A stretch of DNA of 64,000 bases from Paracoccus solventivorans (GTDB lineage Bacteria; Pseudomonadota; Alphaproteobacteria; Rhodobacterales; Rhodobacteraceae): the NCBI RefSeq assembly GCF_900142875.1, contig NZ_FRCK01000001.1:248001-312000 (forward strand), read 5' to 3'. Position 1 is the first letter of the stretch. Each line of letters opens with the position of its first letter. A model generated the notes under the pieces. It had not been told where the DNA came from. It searched no databases and saw nothing but the letters and a program-made list of their open reading frames with translations. Positions 8,305 through 21,324 of this stretch are shown in pieces. Position numbers and translations under genes: made by a program.

Positions 8305-8552
8305 TTAAGCTACTCTCTGCCCCTGCTGGTCGGTTTCGATCTGGTTGAAGTAGACCACGGCGGGCGGCTGTCCGCCATGGGCGGCGTGGGGCCGCTGGTG
8401 GTTGTAGAAGGTGATCCACCGGCCAACCCCGGCCTTCGTCTGCGAGCCGGTCTCCCAAGCGTGCAGATAGACGCACTCATACTTCAGGGATCGCCAGAGG
8501 CGTTCGATGAAGATATTGTCGAGACACCAGCCCGTGCCGCACGGATCGCCCG
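8305..8552 (-). pseudogene. IS3-family transposase C-terminal remnant
   Basis: The minus strand encodes CLDNIFIERLWRSLKYECVY, AWETGSQTKAGVGRW, FYNHQRPHAAHGGQPP and a natural end QRVA-stop at 8305. The catalytic Glu is in FIERLW. The N-terminal two thirds are absent; the upstream junction at about 8552 meets other transposon DNA. It is a different IS3 subgroup from the elements at 3776, 6480 and 8644. Confidence 0.75.
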
Positions 8553-8640
8553 CGTCAGCTGAGCCTCATCGGCACCAGCGCCGGCACGGATCATGATATC
8601 GCCGATAACGAATTCGAGATCGGAATTTGTGACAGCGGCC
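8553..8640 (-). pseudogene. Probable IS66-type accessory protein remnant
   Basis: Upstream of the IS3 remnant the minus strand reads DLEFVIGDIMIRAGAGADEAQ and RAIRAARA, resembling the C-terminus of the small IS66 TnpA protein. It is truncated on both sides. The assignment rests on general resemblance only. Confidence 0.35.
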
Positions 8641-8686
8641 GACTGAATCGCCCCGGGTCTGTCGGAGACCATCAACTTAAGTAAGG

Positions 8687-9028
8687 ATGATGGTTATGAC
8701 GAAAAGCAAAATGGCAAATCGCTACTCGCCTGAGGTCCGCGCTCGTGCGGTCCGGATGGTGTTCGAGCATCAAGGCTCTTACGAAACGCAGGCGGGCGCG
8801 ATTGCGGCCATTGCACCGAAGATCGGCTGTATTCCGCAGACCTTGCGCGATTGGGTCAAGCAGGCCGAGAAAGACAGCGGGATGCGCGACGGTGTGACGA
8901 CCGAGGAGCGGGATCGCATCAAGGCGCTTGAGCGGGAGAACCGTGAGCTGCGTCAGGCGAACGAGATCCTCCGCAAGGCATCAGCTTATTTTGCGCAGGC
9001 GGAACTCGACCGCCCACTGAAGCGATGA
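8687..9028 (+). CDS. IS3-family transposase OrfA
   Basis: A 113-residue (or 110-residue) protein with a helix-turn-helix ([33 protein letters not shown]) and a C-terminal leucine zipper ([19 protein letters not shown]). Starts are possible at 8687 and 8696; TAAGGA lies better spaced for ATG 8696. The last codon overlaps the OrfB start (ATGA). Confidence 0.9.
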   Translation: MMVMTKSKMANRYSPEVRARAVRMVFEHQGSYETQAGAIAAIAPKIGCIPQTLRDWVKQAEKDSGMRDGVTTEERDRIKALERENRELRQANEILRKASAYFAQAELDRPLKR

Positions 9029-9930
9029 TCACGTTCATTGATGATCAGCGCTTTGTCTACGGCGTCGAGTCGATCTGCAGGGTTTTGCCGATCGCGCCGT
9101 CGACATATTACCACCGCCTGGCGTGCCTCGCTGATCCTTCCAAAGCGTCGCTGCGCCATCAGCGGGATACGGAGCTACGCCCTGAAATCAAACGGGTCTG
9201 GGATGAGAATTACCAGGTCTATGGCGTCCGCAAGGCGTGGCATCAGCTCAAGCGCGAGGGCTTTGATCTGGCGCGCTGCACGGTGGAGCGCTTGATGAAA
9301 CAGATCGGCATCCGTGGTGCCGTGCGTGGAAAGGTAGTCAAGACAACGATCCCTGACACGTCAGCGCCCTGTCCGCGCGACAAGGTGAACCGCGTGTTCC
9401 GGGCCCCAGCACCGAATCTGCTATGGGTCAGCGATTTTACCTATGTGTCCACGTGGCAAGGCTTTGTTTACGTAGCCTTTGTGATCGATACGTTTGCCGA
9501 CCGCATCGTCGGCTGGCGGGTCTCGCGGTCTGCCAAGACAGACTTTGTCCTCGATGCTTTGGAGCAAGCCCTGCATGATCGACGGCCCGTTCAGAAAGCC
9601 GGCTTGATCCACCATTCGGACCGCGGCGGGCAATATTTGTCCATTCGATACACCGAGCGCTTGACTGAAGCCGGGATCGAGCCGTCGGTCGGCAGTGTCG
9701 GCGACTCGTATGACAACGCCCTCGCTGAGACGATCAACGGCCTCTACAAAACCGAACTGGTCCATCGCCAAGGGCCGTGGCGCAACATGCAGGATCTGGA
9801 AATGGCTACCCTCGGATGGGTCGATTGGTTCAACAACCGCCGCCTGCTTGGTCCCATCGGAAATATCCCGCCAGCCGAGGCCGAAGAGAACTTCTATGCA
9901 CAGGGCGACGTGCTCGATATGGTCGCATGA
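9025..9930 (+). CDS. IS3-family transposase OrfB (DDE integrase core)
   Basis: A 301-residue catalytic subunit. The N-terminal HTH_21-like region has [17 protein letters not shown]. The rve core shows the three acidic residues in context: [28 protein letters not shown] and [17 protein letters not shown], with the closing [13 protein letters not shown]. No frameshift or stop. It overlaps OrfA by four bases and ends 39 bp from the right end of the IS. Confidence 0.93.
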   Translation: MITFIDDQRFVYGVESICRVLPIAPSTYYHRLACLADPSKASLRHQRDTELRPEIKRVWDENYQVYGVRKAWHQLKREGFDLARCTVERLMKQIGIRGAVRGKVVKTTIPDTSAPCPRDKVNRVFRAPAPNLLWVSDFTYVSTWQGFVYVAFVIDTFADRIVGWRVSRSAKTDFVLDALEQALHDRRPVQKAGLIHHSDRGGQYLSIRYTERLTEAGIEPSVGSVGDSYDNALAETINGLYKTELVHRQGPWRNMQDLEMATLGWVDWFNNRRLLGPIGNIPPAEAEENFYAQGDVLDMVA

Positions 9931-9969
9931 AATGAAGCTTTAGGTCTCCGACGGACCCGGGGCGATTCA

Positions 9970-10348
9970 CCGCAGCCTGAAAGCTGCCTCCTAGCGAACA
10001 CTGAGACGAGTTCGTATTCGTCTGACAGCACAGCCAGTTTCCAGATTTTGATGGTTTCCCCGGATGCCCGGACTAGGGCTGACCGGCATGGGCAGCCGCT
10101 GCATAGCGGCGCCAGCCGGCCACCGACGACCGATATTCCCATGATTCGGCCTCTCAGACTGCCTGATTTTTAGGCAGGCTTGCCAAGTTGTGCACAGAAC
10201 GGGCCTGCGCCCGGCCGCACCTGCTGCGGATCGGGGCGGCATTCTTGCGCGGCCGGGGACGGGGCGCGTTGCTGGATGCCGGGGGCCGCAGCGCCCGCCG
10301 ATCGGGGGCGCCGACGCCCTCGCCCCTCGCGCAGAAAGGTAGACTGGC
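9970..10348. other. Intergenic region between the IS3 element and amtB
   Basis: About 380 bp without a convincing gene. The part next to the IS looks like further degraded DNA. A dyad lies at 10160-10176. An AGAAAGG-type ribosome site precedes amtB. No glnK reading frame is present here, and I found no clear sigma-54 -24/-12 pair. Confidence 0.5.
10160..10176. promoter_or_regulatory. TGCCT-N7-AGGCA dyad upstream of amtB
   Basis: Perfect five-base inverted arms around an AT-rich centre (GATTTTT), 172 bp before the amtB start. It could be an activator site such as an NtrC-type enhancer, or a small hairpin. Not tied to a known consensus. Confidence 0.3.
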
Positions 10349-11659
10349 ATGAAGATCACCAAGTTCCTCCCGGCCGTGGCAGCCATGGTGCCGATACCGG
10401 CGACCGCCCTGGCCCAGGGCGCGGCCGAGACCGTGGCGGCCGGGCCGGACAGCGGCGACACCGCCTGGATGCTGGTTGCCACCGCGCTCGTCGCCTTCAT
10501 GATCCTGCCGGGCATCGCGCTGTTCTATGGCGGGCTGGTGCGGGCCAAGAACGCGCTTTCCATCCTGACCCAGACCGCCATCATCGCCGCGGTGGTGATG
10601 GTGATCTGGGTGGTTTACGGCTACTCGATGGCCTTCGGCGGCGCCGAAAGCCGGTGGTGGGGCGGGTTCGACCGGCTGTTCCTGGCCGGGATCGGGCCGG
10701 ACACGCTGTCGGGCAGCATTCCCGAATATGTCTTCGTCGCCTTCCAGATGACCTTCGCGGCGCTGACCCCGGTGCTGATCATCGGCGGCTTTGCCGAGCG
10801 GGTGCGGCTGTCGGGTGCGGTGGTGTTTGCCGCGCTTTGGGTGACGCTGGTTTATTTCCCCGTCGCCCACATGGCCTGGGCCCCCGCCGGCCTGTTCGCC
10901 GGCTGGGGGGCGATGGATTTCGCCGGCGGCACGGTGGTGCATATCAATGCCGGCATCGCGGCGCTGGTCGGTGCCTGGGTGATCGGCCCCCGCATCGGGC
11001 TGGGGCGAGAGCTGATGGCGCCGCATTCGCTGCCGCTGAGCTTCATCGGCGCCGCGATCCTGTTCGTGGGCTGGTTCGGCTTCAATGCCGGCTCGGCACT
11101 GTCGGCGGGCGGCAGCGCGGCGCTGGCGATGCTGAACACCTTTACCGCGACGGCGGGCGCCGCGCTGGCCTGGGTGGCGATCGAGGCGCTGCTGCGCGGC
11201 AAGGCCTCGGCCCTCGGGGTGATCTCGGGGATAATTTCCGGCCTGGTCGCCGTCACCCCGGCGGCGGGGTTCGTGGGGCCGGTCGCCGCGATCGGGCTGG
11301 GGGCGGCCGGTTCGGCAGCGGCCTATCTTTTCGTGACCGTGATCAAGCACCGGCTGGGCTATGACGACAGCCTCGACGTGTTCGGCATCCACGGCGTCGC
11401 GGGCATCGTCGGCGCGCTTGGCACCGGCATCCTTGCCGCGCCGTCGCTGGGCGGCACGGGCTATGCCGAGGGGGTGAGCATGGCCGCCCAGCTTTGGGTG
11501 CAGGTCAAGGCGGTGCTGGTCACCATCGTCTGGTGCGGCGTGCTGTCCTTTGCGCTCTACCGGCTGGTGGACGCGCTGGTCGGGCTGCGCGTCACCGCCG
11601 AGGCCGAGCGCCGGGGGCTCGACCTCACCTCGCAGGGCGAAGCCGCCTATCACATGTAA
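10349..11659 (+). CDS. amtB: Ammonium transporter AmtB
   Basis: Trimeric inner-membrane ammonium channel of 436 residues. It has a cleavable signal-like N-terminus (MKITKFLPAVAAMVP...ALAQ), an expected eleven-helix core and family signatures: GLVRAKNALSILTQT, DFAGGTVVHINAGIAAL with the first pore His, and DVFGIHGVAGIVGALGTG with the second. The tail EAERRGLDLTSQGEAAYHM is the usual cytoplasmic segment touched by a PII protein. The partner glnK is normally just upstream but is missing here; the IS-rich region begins less than 400 bp before. Convergent with gltB. Confidence 0.97.
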   Translation: MKITKFLPAVAAMVPIPATALAQGAAETVAAGPDSGDTAWMLVATALVAFMILPGIALFYGGLVRAKNALSILTQTAIIAAVVMVIWVVYGYSMAFGGAESRWWGGFDRLFLAGIGPDTLSGSIPEYVFVAFQMTFAALTPVLIIGGFAERVRLSGAVVFAALWVTLVYFPVAHMAWAPAGLFAGWGAMDFAGGTVVHINAGIAALVGAWVIGPRIGLGRELMAPHSLPLSFIGAAILFVGWFGFNAGSALSAGGSAALAMLNTFTATAGAALAWVAIEALLRGKASALGVISGIISGLVAVTPAAGFVGPVAAIGLGAAGSAAAYLFVTVIKHRLGYDDSLDVFGIHGVAGIVGALGTGILAAPSLGGTGYAEGVSMAAQLWVQVKAVLVTIVWCGVLSFALYRLVDALVGLRVTAEAERRGLDLTSQGEAAYHM

Positions 11660-11667
11660 GCGGCGGT

Positions 11668-11694
11668 CGCGGCCCGGGGCAAAGCCGGGCCGCG
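11668..11694. terminator. Bidirectional hairpin between amtB and gltB
   Basis: A perfect 10-bp G+C-rich stem (11668-11677 with 11685-11694) around the loop GGCAAAG, lying between two convergent stop codons. No T-run follows, but position and strength suit a shared terminator. Confidence 0.65.
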
Positions 11695-11697
11695 GCA

Positions 11698-16227
<4,530 letters not shown>

Positions 16228-16247
16228 GTCTCTGTCCTCGGCTCGGG

Positions 16248-17678
16248 TCATTGCGCGGCCACCATGGCGGGCTGGGCCAGTTCGGCGAGGATGGCCTCCG
16301 CGGCCTCGCGCCCGTCGCGGATCGCCCAGACCACCAGCGAAGCCCCGCGCACGATGTCGCCCACCGCATAGGTGCCGGGCAGGCTGGTGGCGTGGGTCGC
16401 GTCGGTCCTGATGGTGCCCCAGCGGGTCACGGTCAGCGCCGGCTCGTCCCACAGCATCGGCAGCTCCTCGGGCTCGAACCCCAGCGCCTTGATCACCAGA
16501 TCGGCGGGCTCGTCGTAATCAGCGCCCTCGATCAGTTCCGGGCTGCGCCGGCCGCTGGCGTCGGGTGCACCCAGCCGCATGCGCTGGACGCGGACCGATT
16601 CCACGCGGGTATCGCCGCCAAAGCCCGCCGGCGCGGCCAGCCAGACGAATTCGACGCCCTCTTCCTCGGCATTCAGCACCTCGCGCTGGCTGCCGGGCAT
16701 GTTCTCGCGGTCGCGGCGGTAGAGCAGCTTGACCGAGGCCGCCCCCTGCCGGATCGCGGTGCGCACGCAATCCATCGCCGTATCGCCGCCGCCGATCACC
16801 ACCACGCGCTTGCCCTGGGCATTCAGCACCCCGGAATCGAACTCCGGCACCGCGTCGTCGAAACTTTTCCGGTTCGAGGCGGTCAGATAGTCCAGCGCCG
16901 CCACGATGCCGGGCAGGCTGTCGCCGCCCTCCAACTCCCGCGCCCGATAGACGCCGGTGGCGATCAGCACCGCGTCGTGCCGGCCGCGGATGGCCTGAAA
17001 GCTGATATCCACGCCCACGGTGCAATTCAGCACGAACTGCACGCCGCCGTCCTCCAGATGGCTGATGCGGCGCATGACCACCGGCTTTTCCAGCTTGAAG
17101 CCGGGGATGCCATAGGTCAGCAGGCCCCCGGCGCGGTCGTAGCGGTCATAGACGGTGACCTGCACGCCTGCCCGGCGCAGCGCCTCGGCCGCCGCCAGTC
17201 CGCCCGGGCCGGCACCGATGATGCCCACCGACTCAGGCCGCTCGGCCGCGGGGCGGATCGGCTGCACCCAGCCCTCGTCCCAGGCGGTGTCGGTCAGGAA
17301 CTTCTCGATCGCGCCGATGGTGACGGTGCCGTGGCCGGCCTGTTCGATGACGCAGCTGCCCTCGCACAGCCGATCCTGCGGGCAGATGCGGCCACAGATT
17401 TCCGGGAACGTATTGGTGGACTGGCTGAGGTCGTAGGCGTCCCGCAGCCGGCCCTGCGCGGTCAGCATCAGCCAGTCGGGGATGTTGTTCTGCAACGGGC
17501 AATGCACCTGGCAATAGGGCACGCCGCACTGGCTGCACCGCGACGCCTGTTCGCGCGCCTTGTCACCGGCGTATTCGCGATAGATCTCGGCAAAGTCGGT
17601 GCGTCGGTGTTCGGGAGTTCGCTTTTCCGGCATCTCGCGCGGACGGGTGACGAACTGGAGCATCCGTTGCTGGGCCAT
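16248..17678 (-). CDS. gltD: Glutamate synthase (NADPH) small subunit
   Basis: A 476-residue FAD/NADPH subunit that feeds electrons to GltB. The N-terminus has two cysteine sets for 4Fe-4S clusters (CSQCGVPYCQVHCPLQ and CGRICPQDRLCEGSC). The FAD motif is GIIGAGPGGLAAAEALRRAG and the NADPH motif is VVVIGGGDTAMDCVRTA. I use ATG 17678 (MAQQRMLQFV), where homologues start and AGG-rich sequence precedes; a longer in-frame extension to 17783 has no family support. First gene of the gltDB operon. Confidence 0.96.
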   Translation of the reverse strand: MAQQRMLQFVTRPREMPEKRTPEHRRTDFAEIYREYAGDKAREQASRCSQCGVPYCQVHCPLQNNIPDWLMLTAQGRLRDAYDLSQSTNTFPEICGRICPQDRLCEGSCVIEQAGHGTVTIGAIEKFLTDTAWDEGWVQPIRPAAERPESVGIIGAGPGGLAAAEALRRAGVQVTVYDRYDRAGGLLTYGIPGFKLEKPVVMRRISHLEDGGVQFVLNCTVGVDISFQAIRGRHDAVLIATGVYRARELEGGDSLPGIVAALDYLTASNRKSFDDAVPEFDSGVLNAQGKRVVVIGGGDTAMDCVRTAIRQGAASVKLLYRRDRENMPGSQREVLNAEEEGVEFVWLAAPAGFGGDTRVESVRVQRMRLGAPDASGRRSPELIEGADYDEPADLVIKALGFEPEELPMLWDEPALTVTRWGTIRTDATHATSLPGTYAVGDIVRGASLVVWAIRDGREAAEAILAELAQPAMVAAQ

Positions 17679-18159
17679 GGCCTTGCCTCGATCTGGCGAA
17701 TCGCGCGAACGCGGGAAATCAGCATGAGGGTTTGCGATGCTGCGCCGCAACAAAAAACCGCGGGAGCGGCGAAGATTCTGCACGGCCGCCTTTGCAACTG
17801 CAGCAAGTTTTCCGGCCGGCGAGGCGGCGGTAGGTGCGGGGAGCGGGGGGTCTTTAGTGGAAAGCGGGGGCAGAACCCGTTGATTATCTTGCTGGCGCTG
17901 TTCCCGCTGTTGAGCTCAGGGGGAGCACAAGAAGCGGAGCGACCGGCTGCAACCCCTCTGTCATCGGCACCAGGGCAAGTTCCGCGTCGACGACCCACGG
18001 GTGCCGGGTAGAAGCACTCGTCAATCGCAGCGGGCTGGGGTGGTGCGGCGATCCAGCTAGCCCCGGGCAAGCTCGCTGACATCTCTACGCCCGACGGTTA
18101 CACCGACGAGGGCATCCAAACTCACCCCACCCTCCCTTGGAACATCATCTCGAAATGAA
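17679..18159. other. Intergenic region upstream of gltD
   Basis: About 480 bp between gltD and the end of the transporter operon. It should hold the gltDB promoter, but I see no strong boxes. Open frames here overlap the gltD start on the wrong frame and look spurious. Confidence 0.4.
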
Positions 18160-18199
18160 AAAGGGACGGGCACGCCAGCACGTGTCGGCTTGCCCATCC
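18160..18199 (-). terminator. Rho-independent terminator of the liv operon
   Basis: On the minus strand an imperfect hairpin (18-base arms, 14 matching) is followed directly by CCCTTTTTCA, 22 bp after the last stop codon. A stem plus T-run is the normal intrinsic terminator shape. Confidence 0.75.
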
Positions 18200-18221
18200 C
18201 CGCGCACAGCGGCGCTGATCC

Positions 18222-19373
18222 TCAGTTGGCCGGGACGAAGGCTCCTGCGGCCGCATCGACCTTCAGCATCCGGCCGGTCAGGCGCGACAGATGTGCCTCG
18301 GGGGTGAAGCTGACCGGAGACATGACGCCGAGATCGAAATCCGAGGTTTCGGCAATGCGCTCATTGACGCAATCTCGGGTCAGGTCGCGGCCGCAGGCTT
18401 CCATCGCGGCCGCCTGGATACGCAGTGCGATATAGGCGATCACCGAATAGCGGTTGAGCTTGGATACATCGTCGGCGGGCAAATGGGTGGCGGCCAGTTC
18501 CAGGAAGGGCGCAAGCTGCGGATCGGACATCGAGGGCACGAAGTCATAGATATAGACGCCGTCGCCCTCGGCGCCGAACAGCCCGATGGTTGGCGGGATA
18601 TGGTCCACCCACGCGGCGGCGAAATGCGGCTTGTAGCCGATACCTGCCGCTTCCTTGAGAATCGAGGCGTGCGATGTCGGCAATCCGCCCAAGATAATGG
18701 CTGTCACCCCGGCCTCGCGTGCACGGATGACCTCTGACGCGAAATCGGTTTGATCCCGTTTGAAGCGCAGCATGAGTTTGGGGGCGTCCTTGCCATCGGC
18801 CTTCAGCTGCTCAATCAGCCCCTCTTCCCGCGCCGCGCCGGATTCATCGTCCTGCACGATGGCACCCCACACTTGCGGCCCATGTTTTTCCTCGATGTAC
18901 CGGGCGATTTCAGCCGCGCCCTGTTGGTAGCTCATTCCGACGCCAAAGACCGACGGGCGCACCGGCTCGTAATGCGCATTGGTGGTGACCAGCGGGTTCA
19001 TCGTAGGAATATTGCCGTCCTCGATCAACGGCATCATCGCGAGCCCGTGCGAGCCCCCCGAAATGATGTTGAGCGAAAAGATGTCGTTCACGTCGATCAG
19101 CTTTTGCAGGGCCTGCACCGATTTGGCTGGAATATACTCGTCGTCCTCGACGACAACGCGAATCTGGCGGCCGTTGATGCCACCTGCAGCATTGATCTCT
19201 GCCGCCGCCAGCCGGGTGCCAAGCGTGCCGGCATAGCCGAGCAGCCCAGGACCCCCGGTAAAGGGCGAGACCCCGCCGACCACGATCTCGGTATCGGTGA
19301 CCCCGTGCTCCGCCGCCGCCACACTCGCGAAGAGCGCGACGCAAGCCATGGCGAACCAACCTGTTTTTCTCAT
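18222..19373 (-). CDS. Periplasmic substrate-binding protein, branched-chain amino acid ABC type
   Basis: A 383-residue binding protein of the LivJ type (Peripla_BP_6 fold). It has a signal peptide MRKTGWFAMACVALFASVAAA and the mature start EHGVTDTEIVVGGVSPFTGG. ATG 19373 has a strong GGGAGGAAG site. It is the last gene of the operon, 29 bp after the second permease. Members of this family bind amino acids but also aromatic and other carboxylates; with an acyl-CoA ligase in the operon a carboxylic-acid ligand is as likely as an amino acid. Confidence 0.88.
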   Translation of the reverse strand: MRKTGWFAMACVALFASVAAAEHGVTDTEIVVGGVSPFTGGPGLLGYAGTLGTRLAAAEINAAGGINGRQIRVVVEDDEYIPAKSVQALQKLIDVNDIFSLNIISGGSHGLAMMPLIEDGNIPTMNPLVTTNAHYEPVRPSVFGVGMSYQQGAAEIARYIEEKHGPQVWGAIVQDDESGAAREEGLIEQLKADGKDAPKLMLRFKRDQTDFASEVIRAREAGVTAIILGGLPTSHASILKEAAGIGYKPHFAAAWVDHIPPTIGLFGAEGDGVYIYDFVPSMSDPQLAPFLELAATHLPADDVSKLNRYSVIAYIALRIQAAAMEACGRDLTRDCVNERIAETSDFDLGVMSPVSFTPEAHLSRLTGRMLKVDAAAGAFVPAN

Positions 19374-19402
19374 TTTTCTTCCTCCCTGGTTAAACGTTCG
19401 GT

Positions 19403-20452
19403 TCAATGGCTGTAAGGCCATTCGGACCAGAACCGTTTGATGCGCTTCCACTGATGATTGAGCCCTTCGGGCTCCATCCGCAGAAAGAACATGATGACGA
19501 GCGCATAGATGATGCCCTTGATCTCGGCAGCGCTGCCGCTGGCAAGGGATCCGGTGAACGACCCGAATTGCCCGAGCACCCAGCGGCTCAGATCCGGCAG
19601 CAGGGTGATCAGGATCGCGCCCAATACAGCGCCCCGAACGCTGCCCAGGCCACCGACGATAATCATGGCGATTGCCTCGATGCTGAGGATCAGGCCGAAA
19701 CTGTCGGTATTCAGGTAGCGGATGTTCAGGGCCATCAGCGAACCCGCCAGCCCGACGATGAAGGCGCTGACAGCGAACGCCAGCAGCTTGTAGCGCACAA
19801 GGTTGATACCCATCAGCGTCGCCGCAATGTCATAATCGTGCAGCGCGGCCCATGCGCGACCGACCCGGCAGCGCAAAAGGTTGAGCGTCGCAAGAATGAC
19901 AAGAACCGCCACGGCCAGCGACAGGAAATACATCGCCATCTGCGATCGCATCGGGACCACGCCGAACAGGTCGGGCCGCCGCACCGGCAGTCCCGAAGAC
20001 CCCCCGGTCAAGCTGTCCGCATCGTTGATGAGGTGGACCACGATGATCGAGAACGCCAGCGTGGTGATCGCCAGGTACAACCCCTTGAGTCGAAGCGAAG
20101 GAATGCCGACCAGCAGGCTCGCCGCCGCGGAGGCCACTCCGGAGGCCAGCATGGCCGAAGCCAGTCCCCAGCCGTAGCTCGTCGTCAGGATCCCGGTCGT
20201 ATAGGCGCCGATCGCCAGGAACCCCGCCTGCCCCAGCGAGATCAATCCCGCCGTCCCCGTGACGATGTTCAGCCCCACCGCGCCGATCACCGCTATCAGC
20301 ACCAGCGTGACATAAGCGAAAATATAGGTCGGCACCAACCAGGGCAAAGCCAATACGATCGCCATAAGCACGCCGTACCAGGCCCAGGTATCAGCATAGG
20401 GAAACAGGCTGCTCAGCTGGCTATAGGTTTCCTTGTAGGTTCTGGTCCGCAT
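19403..20452 (-). CDS. livM: ABC transporter permease LivM-type
   Basis: Inner-membrane permease of 349 residues (350 if GTG 20455 is used; GTGATG overlaps the livH stop). Many hydrophobic helices are evident, with the family core GLNIVTGTAGLISLGQAGFLAIGAYT and the EAA-like loop SFGLILSIEAIAMIIVGGLGSVRG. It pairs with LivH to form the translocation path. Typical length. Confidence 0.93.
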   Translation of the reverse strand: MRTRTYKETYSQLSSLFPYADTWAWYGVLMAIVLALPWLVPTYIFAYVTLVLIAVIGAVGLNIVTGTAGLISLGQAGFLAIGAYTTGILTTSYGWGLASAMLASGVASAAASLLVGIPSLRLKGLYLAITTLAFSIIVVHLINDADSLTGGSSGLPVRRPDLFGVVPMRSQMAMYFLSLAVAVLVILATLNLLRCRVGRAWAALHDYDIAATLMGINLVRYKLLAFAVSAFIVGLAGSLMALNIRYLNTDSFGLILSIEAIAMIIVGGLGSVRGAVLGAILITLLPDLSRWVLGQFGSFTGSLASGSAAEIKGIIYALVIMFFLRMEPEGLNHQWKRIKRFWSEWPYSH

Positions 20453-21324
20453 CACACCCTCTCGATGTTACGCTGGCCGAACAGGCCGTAAGGCCGGATC
20501 ATCAGGACGAAAAGGATCACGACGAAGCCCGCAATTTCCTTGTAGGTCGCGGCCACATAGCCGCCAGTAAGGCTTTCCACGACGCCAATGATCAATCCGG
20601 CGACCGCCGATCCGATAACGGAATCGAGCCCGCCCAGGATCGTCGCCGGAAAGGCGCGGATGCCGATATGAGCCATGTCAGGGCCGATATGATTGATGTT
20701 GGCGAACAGGATGCCGGCAATACCCGCAATCAGCGCCGAAACCACCCAGGCCGTGCGATAAAGGCGCGTCACCGACACCCCCATCAGCATGGACACGGTG
20801 GCGTCTGAAGCCGTCGCCCGCATCGCGATCCCCACGATATTGAAGCGCAGAAAGGCCCACACCGCGACGCAGATCGCGCCATAGACAGCCAGCAGCACCA
20901 TTTGCAAAGGCTGGATATAGACACCTGCAATGACAAAGGGCTGGACGGTCTCTGCCCCCGGAAAACGATAGGGATAGTTTCCCCAGATCAGGGCCGCGAC
21001 CGAGCGGATCAGGATTGCTAGCGCAATCGTCATCATCACGAGCGAAAATACCGGCTGCCCCAGCATCGGCCGAACCACAAAGCGCTCAATCAGGAACCCT
21101 ACGGCGACAGAGGAAACCAGAACCGCAAGTACGACCAGCAGAGCTGAGCCATCAGTACGCAGCGCAACGCTGTAAGCCATATAGGCGATCAGCATCATGA
21201 TTTCGCCCTGGGCAAAGTTCACCACCCGGCTGACCTTGAAAATGATCGCGTAGCCCATGGCCAGCAAGCCGTAGAGCGCCCCTACGGCAAGCCCGGCAAA
21301 GACGAGGTTGAGAAAATAACTCAT
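20452..21324 (-). CDS. livH: ABC transporter permease LivH-type
   Basis: A 290-residue inner-membrane permease with the LivH signatures GALYGLLAMGYAIIFKVSRVVNFAQGEIMM and FPATILGGLDSVIGSAVAG. It starts at ATG 21324, overlapping the acyl-CoA ligase stop (ATGA), and its own stop overlaps livM. Translational coupling throughout implies one transcript. Confidence 0.93.
   Translation of the reverse strand: MSYFLNLVFAGLAVGALYGLLAMGYAIIFKVSRVVNFAQGEIMMLIAYMAYSVALRTDGSALLVVLAVLVSSVAVGFLIERFVVRPMLGQPVFSLVMMTIALAILIRSVAALIWGNYPYRFPGAETVQPFVIAGVYIQPLQMVLLAVYGAICVAVWAFLRFNIVGIAMRATASDATVSMLMGVSVTRLYRTAWVVSALIAGIAGILFANINHIGPDMAHIGIRAFPATILGGLDSVIGSAVAGLIIGVVESLTGGYVAATYKEIAGFVVILFVLMIRPYGLFGQRNIERV

Larger units (their letters stand above)
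8644..9969 (+). mobile_element. Intact IS3-family insertion sequence
   Basis: A 1326-bp element bounded by 27-bp inverted repeats that match at 26 positions (left 8644-8670 beginning TGAATCGCCCCGGGTC; right 9943-9969). It contains overlapping orfA and orfB with a full DDE domain. Three-base flanks (GAC left, CCG right) do not match, so no target duplication is apparent. This is the only element in the window that looks able to move. Confidence 0.9.

Noticed and set aside
8641..9972. Target-site duplication around the intact IS3 element
   Set aside because: The three- and four-base flanks differ on the two sides (GAC versus CCG), so none can be claimed.
9970..10348. Sigma-54 promoter for amtB
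   Set aside because: No GG-N10-GC pair with the right flanks could be placed; only a dyad of unknown meaning was found.
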